Positions 46,118 through 56,362 of a stretch of 64,000 nt of DNA are shown in pieces. A model generated the notes under the pieces. That model had not been told where the DNA came from and ran no database searches. It worked only from the letters and a program-made list of their open reading frames with translations. This DNA comes from Calliopum simillimum. Lineage: Eukaryota; Arthropoda; Insecta; Diptera; Lauxaniidae. Position 1 is the stretch's first letter, and each line of letters starts with the position of its first letter. The translations under genes and the position numbers were made by a program. Where the stretch lies: positions 125,015,309 through 125,079,308 of the forward strand of contig OX638368.1 of assembly GCA_951812925.1 (NCBI GenBank). The letters run 5' to 3'.

Positions 46118-47501
46118 GAGGCGTTGCGTGCATTAACGCCCTAAGTCGACTTAGGGCGTTTTTGCGCCCATCGCTTTTTTGAAAAGCTTGGGTCCTCAAA
46201 TATATGTGTACTTAATTTCAACTTCCAATTACGATCACAGAATGTGGTAGAGCAATATATATATACTGTTTAAAGAGTTGCGTGCAAGAAGGGCGTAGTG
46301 CGACTTGGGGCGTTTTTGCAAATTATATATGGCAAAAAATGCTTAGAATTGTCCAAAGAGTGCGTGTGATTTTATTTAGATTTTTTTTTTTTTTTTTTTA
46401 GCCAAATTTTGAAAAATTATAAAATGTTCGAAAAAATTGTGAAAAAATGCACACATATTTTTTGGACGATTCCAAGCATTTTCTGCGTAATATACTTTTT
46501 TGTCGTAAGGTACCTTGCTTTTGAATTAAATCCATTTTTCCGGCTGGGTGAAAAAATTGCTATGTTTGAGTGACCATATTTCGAAAAATTTGTAGCCTAA
46601 GAAATTTTTCAATAAAGCATTTTAAAGGAAACTTTATCTACTTATTTTTTATTAAATTTTGTCTTTTCCTATCTTTGATCTAAAATAAGTTATAGTCAAA
46701 AAAGTAAAAAAAGACAAGAATTCGAAAATTTTTTTTGATTTCAATATTCTATAAATTCATTAAAATCCATAGCGCCGCTTTTGTGTAATATTGAATCAAA
46801 ATATTCAAGCCTTTAAAAGTGGGTGTGACACTCTCGCCATCCCATCCACATTTCGCTATTTATAATCAGCATTTGTCTACCAAACTGGGCGCCATTTGCG
46901 AAATATTGCCCAATAAATTCTAATTTTAAAGAATTTGCTACGCCTTTCTATGAGTATCTACAGGGTTAGAATTTATCCCAGTCTTAATATTATACTAATA
47001 TAAAACATTGTAACAAATTTCGTTAAAATCTCTATAACCGTTTACAAAAAAAAATATTTACCAGGTGCAAAACTTAGATGCAATGTATGCATGCATTTTA
47101 TGAAATTAAAATTTTAAAGAAATAAACAAAAATGCACATTTATAAATAATTACGGTGAAAGTATATTTCATTCCCCTCATTTTAAAAAAAAATCATTAAA
47201 ATCAGAACAGTTTTGCCGGTTTCCCAAGCAAAATGCTAACGTTACTCCAGTGATAAATAAATGGATTTATGCAAAAACGCCCTATAATTTAAATTTTTCC
47301 TTCTTCGATAATTCTGTCAATATGCTTTAGTATTATGTGTAAGCGGTAATTATTTACTCATTTTATTAGGTTTAATTGAATAAATTTGTTTTTCAAGGTT
47401 TAAATGATGGTTTGTTCTTTTTATCAGCATTTAAAAACTTTAAATTGAATTATCTCGAAATGCCATTTTTCGACTTGGAGCGTTATTGCACGCAACGCCT
47501 C
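46118..47501. mobile_element. Unclassified TIR element with apparent AACT duplication
   Basis: Ends GAGGCGTTGCGTGCATTAAC and inverted GAGGCGTTGCGTGCAATAAC, followed on both sides by CTAAGTCG/CCAAGTCG-like sequence. AACT lies at 46114-46117 and 47502-47505. A perfect 24-bp palindrome centred on GTCGAC lies at 46136-46159, and a GGGCGTTTTTGC motif recurs at 46154, 46308 and, inverted, near 47274. AT-rich interior without a recognisable transposase. A 4-bp duplication would be compatible with Sola-type elements, but the match is too weak to assign. Confidence 0.65.
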
Positions 47502-47505
47502 AACT

Positions 47506-47988
47506 ATCGTTGGAAAAATTATATCTATCAGCGGCAAATATTACGTATTTCTTTTAAAACCAACATATGTATCAAAGTAGTTATTGCTTACAATCGAAAC
47601 CACTGACATGGAGGACACGCAGTCATTTTTGATTGGAATCTCGATAAATTTTTTTTTTGTTAATTTGCCGCAGCTGATTCGGAATTTATCTAAGAGGTCT
47701 GCGATTTGAATGATCGTTAATTTCAAAAAAATACTATTGTATTTACAGATAAATGACGCATATCCAGGGTGTAGTGTAGTTCACTTTTGTCAACGGCACC
47801 GGATAGCTATGATCTTCCTAATTAAACCCTAGCTTCCAATTTCTCAAATTGGATTATTACTTTCTCTCCGACATACATTGATAAAGTGTCTAAATTCCAT
47901 ACAAATTTAATTGAGTCATCAACATACTTAGAACTGTGATACATTTATTTCAATAGAAAAAATCTCGGAAATATCATATATATGTATA
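47506..47988. other. Stretch without a recognisable gene
   Basis: Nothing supported. Confidence 0.5.
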
Positions 47989-47990
47989 TA

Positions 47991-48573
47991 ACGAGTGATC
48001 CAATAAGAGCCTACTTTGTTTTCTAAAGAAAATGCATTAAAATCAATGCATTGATTCAAATCTTTATTTAGAATTATAGTTTGGTTGCCCACTATTAGCT
48101 CTTAAATGTTTCATTCTGTGGGTCCAATTTTCGACAACTCTTTCAAGCATATCGGCCGGTATTCCTTGAATAATACGAGTTATGTTGGTTTCCAAAGCGT
48201 CAATAGTTTCAGGTTTGTCGACATAAACAAGTGATTTAACATATCTCCAAAGAAAGTTATCCAATGGCCTCAAATCATATGATTTTAGTGGCCAATTAAC
48301 AGGAGCCTTTCTTGAGATGAGGTTTTCATCGAACGTTTCCCTCAATAAAGCGATTGCTTCTCCAACTGAATGGCATGTTGCGCCATCCTGTTGAAACCAG
48401 AGGTTGGCTACACTAATATCCTGAAGTTTTGGCAACAAAAATTCATTGATCATTGCTCTGTAGCGAGCGCTATTGACCGTAACACGGACTTCATCCGCAG
48501 TTTTGAAGAAATACGGTAGGATAATGCCTCCTGCCCATAAACCACACCAAGCAGTAGATTTATCGGGATACAT
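47991..48573 (-). mobile_element. Rosa-like (DD41D) mariner-family relic, 5' truncated
   Basis: A transposase 3' half on the minus strand, ending about 70 bp before ACGAGTGATCCAATAAGAGC, which follows a TA (47989-47990) and may be the element end. No inverted partner was found above 48573, where the sequence passes into CAA-type microsatellite, so the 5' part is lost. Confidence 0.6.
48064..48573 (-). pseudogene. Mariner-superfamily transposase, C-terminal half
   Basis: 169 codons open on the minus strand. WCGLWAGGIILPYFF and LWFQQDGATCHS (second catalytic Asp at residue 63) are followed by VNWPLKSYDLRPLDNFLW with the third Asp at residue 105, 41 residues later, and a C-terminal YVKSLVYVDKP block. 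DD41D spacing is the mark of the rosa lineage first described in tephritids (from memory). An in-frame stop lies four codons upstream of this start, and the first catalytic Asp and DNA-binding region are absent. Usual length is about 340-350 residues, so this is a fragment although its frame is intact. Confidence 0.8.
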
Positions 48574-48689
48574 TGCACTCTTTTACAGTTCTGATTGAAA
48601 CGTATATACCCAGTAAAGGCGCAAATGGTAAAGAAAAATAGGACAAACCGTTCGACTCCATTATTGGCATAACATATGTTTACATACCA

Positions 48690-49165
48690 CAATAGCAGCA
48701 ACAACAACAACAATAACAATTGCAATGAAAATAGCATATCAATACAGAAAACACTATTAACAACAATAAAAACAACAACAATAACAATAATTATGGCACT
48801 ATAAGCGAATCAAATAAATGGATAAAAGATACAAAAAAAAAAAAAAAAAACAAACCAAAAGAACGCCAAGAAAAAGCCAATTGCCATAAGAAAGCAACAA
48901 CAACAAAAAGAAAAACAGCAACAAAGTAGAAGGAAATAAGACAACAACAACAACAACAACAACAAAAACCGCGACAGTGAAAACTTCAAAGCAAACGCTA
49001 AATAATGGCCCCGACATAGCAAATTGTAATAAATAGCAATGAAAAAGCATATTAGCAACGAAAAGAACAAAAGAAAGGAAAATTAAAACAACAATCGATA
49101 GATAAACGATGAGACTATGAATACAACAACAACAACACCAGCAACAACAACAACAACGAAGAAAC
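48690..49165. repeat. CAA/AAC-rich low-complexity region
   Basis: Repeated ACAACAACA, AATAAC and AGCAAC runs. It yields a 177-codon minus ORF of leucine, valine and cysteine runs (48799-49332) that is a composition artefact. Confidence 0.75.
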
Positions 49166-49446
49166 CAAAACCAAAGGCGACAACGCATTTGGTGGTTTCT
49201 TCTTGGCTTTGGTAGCTTTTGGATTTTCCTACCCGTCGGAATAAATTCAAATGAAATGAAAAATGACGCCACTGTACAAAGAAAAAAAAAAAGAAGCAGA
49301 GACAAGCAGTCGCTCATAACTCTGATTAACACACAAAATATTTAAGGATATGCATATCCTACAGATGCGAAGACGCACAGTGGCTCGTTTTGGCTTTTCT
49401 CATTGCAAAAATTATAACTTCTGAACCATTTGAAATATTTTAATTA
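49166..49446. other. Short stretch without a recognisable gene
   Basis: Nothing supported. Confidence 0.45.
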
Positions 49447-49475
49447 AGGACTGCCCCAGAAAATTTTGACACTTT

Positions 49476-49582
49476 GGGGGTTATCGTGAATCAAGATTCC
49501 CGGGGAATTTCCGTAAACTGCAATAGAGAATGCACGGCAGTCTAAGAAAATTCCCCGGGAATCTTGATTCACGATAACCCCC
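49476..49582. repeat. Subterminal hairpin inside the Tc1-like element
   Basis: GGGGGTTATCGTGAATCAAG at 49476 continuing to 49509 is repeated inverted at 49549-49582, perfect or nearly so, around a 39-bp loop. It contains CCCGGGG-type GC blocks unusual for the region. It could be a nested MITE or an internal feature of the parent element. Confidence 0.8.
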
Positions 49583-49719
49583 TTTGTTTTTCATCAATAA
49601 AAAAATACGTAATGAATTTTTTTTTTAATTTTGTTTTTTTATTTATTAATGAGTAGTATAACGAATATAAATAACCTTACACTATTAACAAATATTTATT
49701 TTATATAAAAAAATATTTT

Positions 49720-50245
49720 ACTTTTGCAAAACCATATACTGCTTGGCAAATTTTGTAATTTTTTTCTCTTTAAATTTGCTCTGTACCTGCCCCTTCTCCG
49801 AACAGGTATAAAATTCGTGTCCTGGTGGCTGTTTCAAATCTGCCTCAACGTATGTTTCATTATGCAGCAGTTAAATTTAATCAGGTAACCGACATATAAC
49901 TTTCGAGCTCGCTTACGGTTTAGTACTTTTTGAACTCTGTAGGTCTTTAGCTTAAGTTTTTTCTTTAGGCAATTTATGGAAGATTTTCAAGTTCCTAGTC
50001 TGGCAGCCATATCTCGTTCTGAAGTTTTTGGATTCTGCTTAAAAAAGCGCTTCACCTTTTTCACCAAATAAGGGTCTATACTGTTTTTTCTACCTGAACC
50101 CCTTTTCCGCGTAATAAGTTGACCCTTTCTATAATTCGAAATAATCCTTTGAACAGTTCTTTTTGATGCACCTGTTCTTTTAGCTATGACTGAATATTTT
50201 AATTCTGGTTTTTGCAGGTAAGTGTACAGTGCTAGACATCTTTAT
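49720..50245 (-). pseudogene. Tc1-like transposase, N-terminal half
   Basis: On the minus strand, LYTYLQKPELKYSVIAKRTG and SKRTVQRIISNYRKG form a helix-turn-helix, followed by GSGRKNSIDPYLVKK and KTSERDMAARLG, a TGA, then LKLKTYRVQKVLNRKRARK. After a frameshift that destroys the usual MDDET block (first catalytic Asp), TYVEADLKQPPGHEFYT and KKITKFAKQYMVLQK can be read. The sequence then stops matching. It is the same transposase type as the neighbour at 50563 but clearly a different, diverged element. Confidence 0.75.
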
Positions 50246-50406
50246 CGTTTGAAATTTGCTTACCGAGTGCTATATATTTTTGTAATTGTCATGTTATATA
50301 GAAAAAATAGCACTTATATTTCGACCTGCACGATCATCAGGTAAATCATAATCCTAAGGAATAAAAGTGTCAAATTTTTCTGTGGCAGTCCTTATGTTTC
50401 CAGTTA

Positions 50407-51696
50407 AGGACTGCGTACGATAAAATTGTCCGATACATTTTATCTAGTAACTTGTTTTCAAAGTACTCAATTAAAAATTTTTTTTCCTAGTAGGCTTTGA
50501 AATAAATATACCAAAACTATGCTTTTCAAATTTTGTCCCTAGTCAGTCTTATTTACTTAAAAATGGCAAACGAGCTAGAAGTTCGAAAGTCAATAATAAA
50601 CATTTTCAAGACCACTCGCGGTGGACTACAAATAGAATTGCTCGAAATAGCAAAGTTAATGTGAAATTGGTATCAAGAGCTCTGAAAAAATTTAAAGAAG
50701 ACTTGGAAGTCTTTCGAAAGCCAGGTTCCTCAAAAGAAAAGGCTTCCGTGACCAAAACAAAAAGAAGAACTTCGTCACAATTTTAAAGAAGAACCCCAAC
50801 ATTTCATGCAGAAAACTGGAACAGAGGGTAAAGTGTTCCGAGATTTTAGTTCGCAAGGCCAAAAAGGAGGTTGGTTTGAAGACGTTTAAGGTACAAAAAG
50901 TTTCTGACAGAAATGCTTTGAAGAACACGAAAGGAAAACAGCACACCATAAAATTAAAAATTTATTTTTTTCCAAAAATTCGAATGCTGCATCATGGACG
51001 ACGAAACATATATTTTAGCCGATTTTACGCAGTTTCCAGGCCAACAATTTTCACTGTAGACTCGCGGGAGAATGTGGACAAAAAGCTTAAGTCAAAAAAG
51101 CAGTCAAAATTTCCTCGTAAGTTCTTGGTTTGGCAAGCAATCTGCAGTTGTGGCAAAAGGAGAAATTCTTTTGTAACCACTGGAACAGTAAACTCCGAAT
51201 TCTATATTAAGGAATGCTTGGAAAAAAAACTTAAGCCTTTCCTACGAAAGTATGAAGCTTCCACTTTCTTTTGGGCTGACCTAGCATCTTGTAAATTGGC
51301 CTTGGAGGGGTACTCAAGAAATAATGTGATTTTGGTGCCTCGTGAAGCAAATCCTCAAAACTGTCCAGAACTCTGACCAATTGAAAGATACTGGGCTTTG
51401 GTAAAAAAGGAGATAAAGGCAATAAAAAAAGTTGCCAGGGATGCTTAAAATTTTCGGGAAAAGTTGTGTTCAGCAGCTAGAAAGTTATCAAATAATACCA
51501 TAAAATCCTTAATGAAAGGAGTGTCAGAAAAGTTACAAAAAAATTTTTTAAAAAAAAATATTATTAAAATTCTAGATACGTTATAAAAATTGTAATAAAA
51601 TGGCAGTTCAAGAATGAGTCTAACTTTTAAAATCAGGCTACTAGTTTTAGAGATTTTTTGAATTTTGTATCGGACAATTTTATCGAACGCCGTCCT
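50407..51696 (+). mobile_element. Tc1-like element relic (DD37E-type), copy 2
   Basis: Ends AGGACTGCGTACGATAAAAT and inverted AGGACGGCGTTCGATAAAAT (30-bp TIR with two mismatches), flanked by TA (50405-50406, 51697-51698). Length 1290 bp, normal for a complete Tc1-type element. The coding region is full length but broken. It begins 12 bp beyond the TA of the preceding element, and the two TIRs share TAAGGACTGC. Confidence 0.85.
50563..51600 (+). pseudogene. Tc1-like transposase with several frameshifts
   Basis: Starts MANELEVRKSIINIFKTTRGG (50563), then shifts to NRIARNSKVNVKLVSRALKK (helix-turn-helix). TFKVQKVSDRN follows (50879) in another frame. CIMDDETYILADFTQ (about 50986-51030) carries the first catalytic Asp out of the main frame. 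KFLVWQAICSCGKR, TVNSEFYIKECLEK and FFWADLASC (second Asp) lie in the frame 50876-51376, followed by NPQNCPEL, a TGA in place of the usual Arg, and PIERYWALVKKE with the final Glu. The Asp-to-Glu spacing is 34 here, but a small deletion after DLASC makes a DD37E ancestor likely. Non-functional. Confidence 0.8.
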
Positions 51697-51838
51697 TATA
51701 TGAGAGGAAATTCTTATAGCTCTTATGATAATAATTTATGTATGTTTAATTTAATAAATACATCTATGGTGAAAAGAAGGACCAAACGTGAGTTGCGTCT
51801 ACTTGCGTCTTCTTTTTTTATGAAATCCTTTGTATATA

Positions 51839-52692
51839 TTGGGTGTGTGCACTAATTTCCATCGTTTTTTTTTTTATTTGAGACTTTATTAAAAGAAAAT
51901 GGTACAATGTATTTTATTCAAAATATTGCCCATCGCTAGTCACTACTTTTTCCCATCTTTCTGGCAATTTATGGATTCCATCTCAGAAAAACTGCGCCGG
52001 CTTGGCGGTCAATAACGAATCGAGCCAATTTTCGATATCTTGAACTGAAGTGAAGCGTATTCCTGATAGGGCATTCTGCATCGATCGGAACAAACGATAG
52101 TCTGATGGTGCAGGGCCTGGGCTATAAGGCAGGTGAGGCAAAATTTCCCATCCGTTGTTTTCCAGGTAATTTTTGACTGAGGCAGCAATATGTGGCCGAG
52201 CGTTATCGTGGTGGAAAATGATTGACTCGTGTCTGGTCGCATACGTTGGCCGCTCTGCCTGGATTTTCTGCTTCAATCGGATCAATTGTTGACGATAGAG
52301 TTGAGCATTAATGGTTTGGCCACCTGGCAACAACTCTTAATGGATCACACCTAGCTGGTCCTGACAAGGACGTTCTTTGTCTTCGACATCAAAATCACCA
52401 CTTTTTAACCGTCGAAACCACTCACGACAGTTTGATTCAGCTGGAGCATAGTCCCCATAAACTTCTACAAGAATGCGATGACTTTCGGCAGCTGTTTTCT
52501 TTGAAATATAGCAATATATGGAGCACAGTAAAATTTATGATGCGGATGAAAATTTTCAAATCTAATGATGCAGAGCTGTTGACAGATGCCTAAGCTTTAG
52601 ATATGACGTTTCTGATCTAACATTTAAGTCACCATGTATTTATTGATGGCGACATCTTTTGAAAAACGATGGAAATTAATGCACACACCCAA
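51839..52692 (-). mobile_element. Mariner element with internal deletion
   Basis: Ends TTGGGTGTGTGCACTAATTT and inverted TTGGGTGTGTGCATTAATTT (27 bp, one mismatch), flanked by TA (51837-51838, 52693-52694). Length 854 bp against about 1.3 kb for mariner. Both ends are intact, so the loss is internal. Confidence 0.9.
51983..52530 (-). pseudogene. Mariner (DD34D) transposase, internally deleted
   Basis: On the minus strand KKTAAESHRILVEVYGDYAP and CREWFRRLKSGDFDVEDKERP (helix-turn-helix half) run directly into QLGVIH, a TAA where a Tyr is usual, and ELLPGGQTINAQLYRQQLI. The remaining frame is open to 51983: HHDNARPHIAA carries the second catalytic Asp and YSPGPAPSDYRLF the third, 34 residues apart. 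The family's YSPDLAPSDY block has Asp to Gly and Leu to Pro changes. The deletion removed the linker and the first catalytic Asp while keeping one reading frame. Confidence 0.85.
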
Positions 52693-52806
52693 TAATAAAT
52701 TTTCTGGCAAAGGTCACGAAAGTACCCGTTCACCGATTTGCTTCTAGTGTATTTGTAAAAATTTTCAGGCCTAAATCTCTTTCCGTTTTCTCCAAACAGA
52801 TAAAAC

Positions 52807-53400
52807 TAGCTATTTTACCCGGCGTTGCTCGGGTTTTGATAAAAAGCAAGGAAGCACTAAAAAAGCTAGTAACGAAAATTATTTTTTAAAATAGAATGCC
52901 ACAAACAGATGCTCCCATATATTTATTTTATTTATTTCCATAAAATTATTGTATCTAACATATCGGTAAAGGTCCAAAAATTTCGAAATACATCGAATAA
53001 ATCGGTGAAAGTCCAAATATTTATATCGAAAAACATCCGGCATATCGAAAGAAGTCCAAAAGTTTTGAAAAGTATCGAAATACATCGAAAAAGTCGATAA
53101 AAGCATAGATGTATCGAAAAGTATCGGCAAAAAACTAAAAGTATTGAAAAGCATCTAAAATATCGGTAAAAGTTCAAAACTACTTATCGAAAATTATTGA
53201 AAAACAGCTAAAATTTTTAGTAAAGGTTCAAAATATGTCGAAAAACATCCCAAAATCGGTAAGAGTCCAAAAGCATTGAATTGAAGAAATCGGTAAAAGT
53301 CCACGAACTTCGAAAAGCATATAATTTATTGAAAAAAACTCCAAAAGTTTCGAAAAATATTGAAATGCATCAAAGAAATCGGTCCAAAAATGTCGAATAT
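52807..53400. repeat. TCGAA-rich degenerate array, copy 2
   Basis: Flank ACTAGCTATTTTACCCGGCG, a short palindrome (ACCCGGCGTTGCTCGGGT), GATAAAAAGC and TTCCATAAAATTAT, then about 430 bp of the units seen at 25823-26690. The palindrome is absent from the other copy, which has a T run in its place. Minus-strand ORFs (52879-53177) are the array read through. Confidence 0.75.
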
Positions 53401-53426
53401 ATTGAGTTGGCATTACTGATAAAATC

Positions 53427-53662
53427 ATTCACCCTGATCATGTGATTCGACTTCGATTCGAACTAAATCGAATCGAGATTTTGCTATCATATATTTTGAT
53501 ATCAAGAATCGAAATCGAAAATTCTTGTAATTAAAATCGAAGGCTGATTCGATTTTGTTTGGAAAAATTTTCGATTTCGATTCTGGATATCAAAATATAT
53601 GATAGCAAAATCTCGATTCGATTTAGTTCGAATCGAAATCGAATGATATGATAAGGGTGAAT
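53427..53662. mobile_element. Hairpin MITE with AATCGAA repeats
   Basis: Arms of about 95 bp (53427-53521 and 53569-53662) with tips ATTCACCCTGATCATGTGAT and an inverted GGGTGAAT. Both contain ATATATTTTGATATC and several TTCGATTC/AATCGAA motifs. It is immediately adjacent to the TCGAA array. No ORF. Confidence 0.75.
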
Positions 53663-55153
53663 CTCATTTTTGCCCTCATCAACATAACAACATCAAATTC
53701 TTTACTCTTTCTTCAAGAATAAAAATACAATAAGACGGAAAAGATAACTCATGAAACAGTATACTCAGTAGCGACGCAAATGCAAGCGATCATTTCTATG
53801 CAAGCATTGAATGTTTTTTCAACAACTTCATATAAATCAAAAAAGTAATTATGCAAGTTTGTTCCTTAGCACACGTAGATTATTATTAAAATCAGTTCGG
53901 TATGTTTGCTAAACTGCATTACATATGGTTTTCAAATAAGCAATTTTATATAAATAGTATAGAATGTATATAATATAGAAAAGTACACATATGGTTCACT
54001 TTGTAGGGGAAGTGGGCGTGCCGATTAACTAATCGCGCCCATCTTTCAAATTTTCCTTAACAAAGTGTAGCTAACGCAACATAGGAGTCATAGGAGCACT
54101 TCCTTGATTTTTTTCTAATTAAATGATTGAAATCTCCCACTGTGCACTGGCCCGAATGGGTTAAAATTTTCATATTATTTAGCTCCTAACATTTATTTTT
54201 CCCATGCAAATAAAAGATTTATTTAAGAGACCCACACCAAAATTGTTTTTTGCAATGCCTTTTTGTAAAATGAGCCATTGTGCGACGATGGAAAGTTTGT
54301 AAATATGCAGAGATATGGATAAAGATGAAAGAATAAAGATAAATGGCAAATGATATGAAGAGTAAAAACGCTGAAATGCTAAAATGATGATGTGTCAGAA
54401 TTTAGGGATGCTAAGCGACAGCAAAATGTGCGCAAATATGCGAGAAATTTAACACCAGCAACAGCAAAAAGGATCTCGTCCTCCTCGTCATCGTTCGTTC
54501 CCTTCGTCGCCTCGCTGTCCTCTCGGCATTTTTAGACTTCTTGGCTGTGTATGTAGAATTGAAAGGAAATGAAAATGAGGATGGAAGTTGTTTGAGTAAT
54601 GACGTGATTGCTGAAGGTGATGACTTAATAACGGATTTGCACACCCAACAGAAAACGCTGCGGAGAGCTATGGAGGTGATTTTGTTGTAAAGGCAAAATT
54701 TGATATGAAATGACATTTTGAAAAAAAAAAAAAAAACCAAGCAACAAATAAATTTGCAAACGTTGCCAAAATATTTAAAACGTTGTTAATAGAGGAAGAG
54801 GATGTGATTTACGAGAAATTTTATTTTGATTTGTCAAATTTTTGCATAAGCCTACGCAAAGACTCATTTTTCACATGTAAGCAAGCATTCGTGTATTTGT
54901 ATGGCTTTATTGAAATGTTACTCATACCACATGGTGTTGAATTTAATACTGCTCATTCATCGTGTGGGTTTCTTTTACAAAATATTCATTTTATGACGTG
55001 TTTTTTTTTTTGTCGGTTTCTTTTGATTGTGTGGTTTTTGTAAAAAAATCTGTACAAACGAAATGACTTGAATCGTGGAAAAACCATTTATTTATTGTAT
55101 ATGGAAATTAATTAAAATGTTTCATTTATTTATTAAAAATAAAAAAGCAAGAG
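53663..55153. other. Stretch without a supported gene
   Basis: 54420-54680 is GC-richer and unique within the window. A 109-codon minus ORF (54411-54740) has an arginine-rich segment (ARRRRERTMTRRTRS) but no recognisable domain. An exon remnant cannot be excluded. Confidence 0.4.
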
Positions 55154-55155
55154 TA

Positions 55156-56028
55156 GGGGAGATGTGTGTACCTTGGTCCAAGTGTACCTCGGTCCGAGTG
55201 CCATTTGCCACTCAACAGCTGCACGTGTATGATAATGTTTTTCTATGGAATTTTCCACTCATACCGGTGACTCATATTAGTTGACTTCAGACCGTCAAGC
55301 TGTATGCGTGTATAAAAAGCGACGGAAAAAGGGTTTTTTGTGTGTAACAATTTGATTTTGGAGTAAACTAAGAAACGTTTTTTGAGAAACTTACTTGAAA
55401 TATTTCAGTTTCACAACATCAGAAAGGAAGTTTAGTTATTGTTTTAAGCTATTAGTGTGTTTTAGATTTATTTTCATTGATAGATGTTATGGTAGTTGAC
55501 AGATTTCATAACATGCTGTCTGTGTGTACCTTGGACCTATGCTTATTGACCAGGAAGCCTTTTTCGACGGGCAACCAGGAAGACATAATCGCCTCTCAAT
55601 GTAATACTATTATTATTATTTACGTGATTAATGTATTTATTAGCAACCATTTTTGTTTAATTAATTGTTTTTTACTATATGCACTTTTTTGTGTTATAAT
55701 TTTTGTTTATGAAAAATTTTTTTTTTTATTAAAAAAAATGTTACTTTTGATTACAAAATAAATGGTTCTTTTATAATTTATTACCTAAATACTATATATT
55801 CTCTTTTATTTTTAACAGTCCAAGGTACACTGGCATGGTGTACCTTGGACCTTTTGAGATTGCAACGGAAAAAGTAATATTTCCACTCAATAGAAATATC
55901 ATTGTCACGTCATTTGATGCTGCAAGCATTGTAGAAATATAACTTAATCAAAAAACTAAAGAAACTTTTATGGAAAATCCAGCAAATTGAAAAAACTGAA
56001 AAGCGGACCAAGGTAAACACATCTCCCC
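55156..56028. mobile_element. TA-flanked TIR element, pogo-style ends
   Basis: Ends GGGGAGATGTGTGTACCTTG and inverted GGGGAGATGTGTTTACCTTG, TA at 55154-55155 and 56029-56030. TACCTTGGTCC or TACCTTGGACC recurs at about 55168, 55183 (one change), 55526, 55818 (inverted), 55840 and 56004 (inverted). The end style (GGGGA-GATG, TA target) resembles the pogo-like element at 38571, but no transposase can be read; the 94-codon ORF at 55477-55761 shows no known motif. Confidence 0.7.
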
Positions 56029-56032
56029 TACC

Positions 56033-56362
56033 ATGGATGAATTTCATTTAACTGGTTTCGAAGATAAAAAAAATTCAATTAATATTTTTTCCACTAAACA
56101 CGAAAAGTGGCATGCCAAAAGATTTAGTTGGAAAGAGTTTTTTGAACAGAAAGTTGGTAACATGATACATCACAGAAATATTTTACACAATGCTTTAAGT
56201 TACAATTACTTAACTTTGCTTTGTTTGCCGAGCGAGCTAATGAGCAAAGTAAGAATATTACGAGTATCTTTGGCATTACCGGAAATTGATTACCGTACAC
56301 CAGAGCTATCAAGCTGGCGCCCAGTGGTATTTTGGTGGAAAAAGCTATTTTTCGACCACTAA
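56033..56362 (+). other. Lone 109-codon ORF, unrecognised
   Basis: Starts MDEFHLTGFEDKKNSINIFS directly after the TIR element. Mixed composition without low-complexity runs, but no motif I recognise, no splice context and no neighbour that explains it. Chance ORF is the default reading. Confidence 0.2.

Larger units (their letters stand above)
49447..50392 (-). mobile_element. Tc1-like element relic (DD37E-type), copy 1
   Basis: Ends AGGACTGCCCCAGAAAATTT and inverted AGGACTGCCACAGAAAAATT, flanked by TA (49445-49446, 50393-50394). The minus strand carries the N-terminal half of a Tc1-like transposase; the catalytic C-terminal half is missing. A 34-bp-arm hairpin (49476-49582) sits near the transposase-distal end. 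Confidence 0.8.

Noticed and set aside
48799..49332. 177-codon hydrophobic minus ORF
   Set aside because: It is a translation of CAA/AAC microsatellite; leucine, valine and cysteine runs are a composition artefact, not membrane segments.
54411..54740. 109-codon arginine-rich ORF as a real gene
   Set aside because: No domain, no splice or neighbour support; GC-richer composition alone is not enough.
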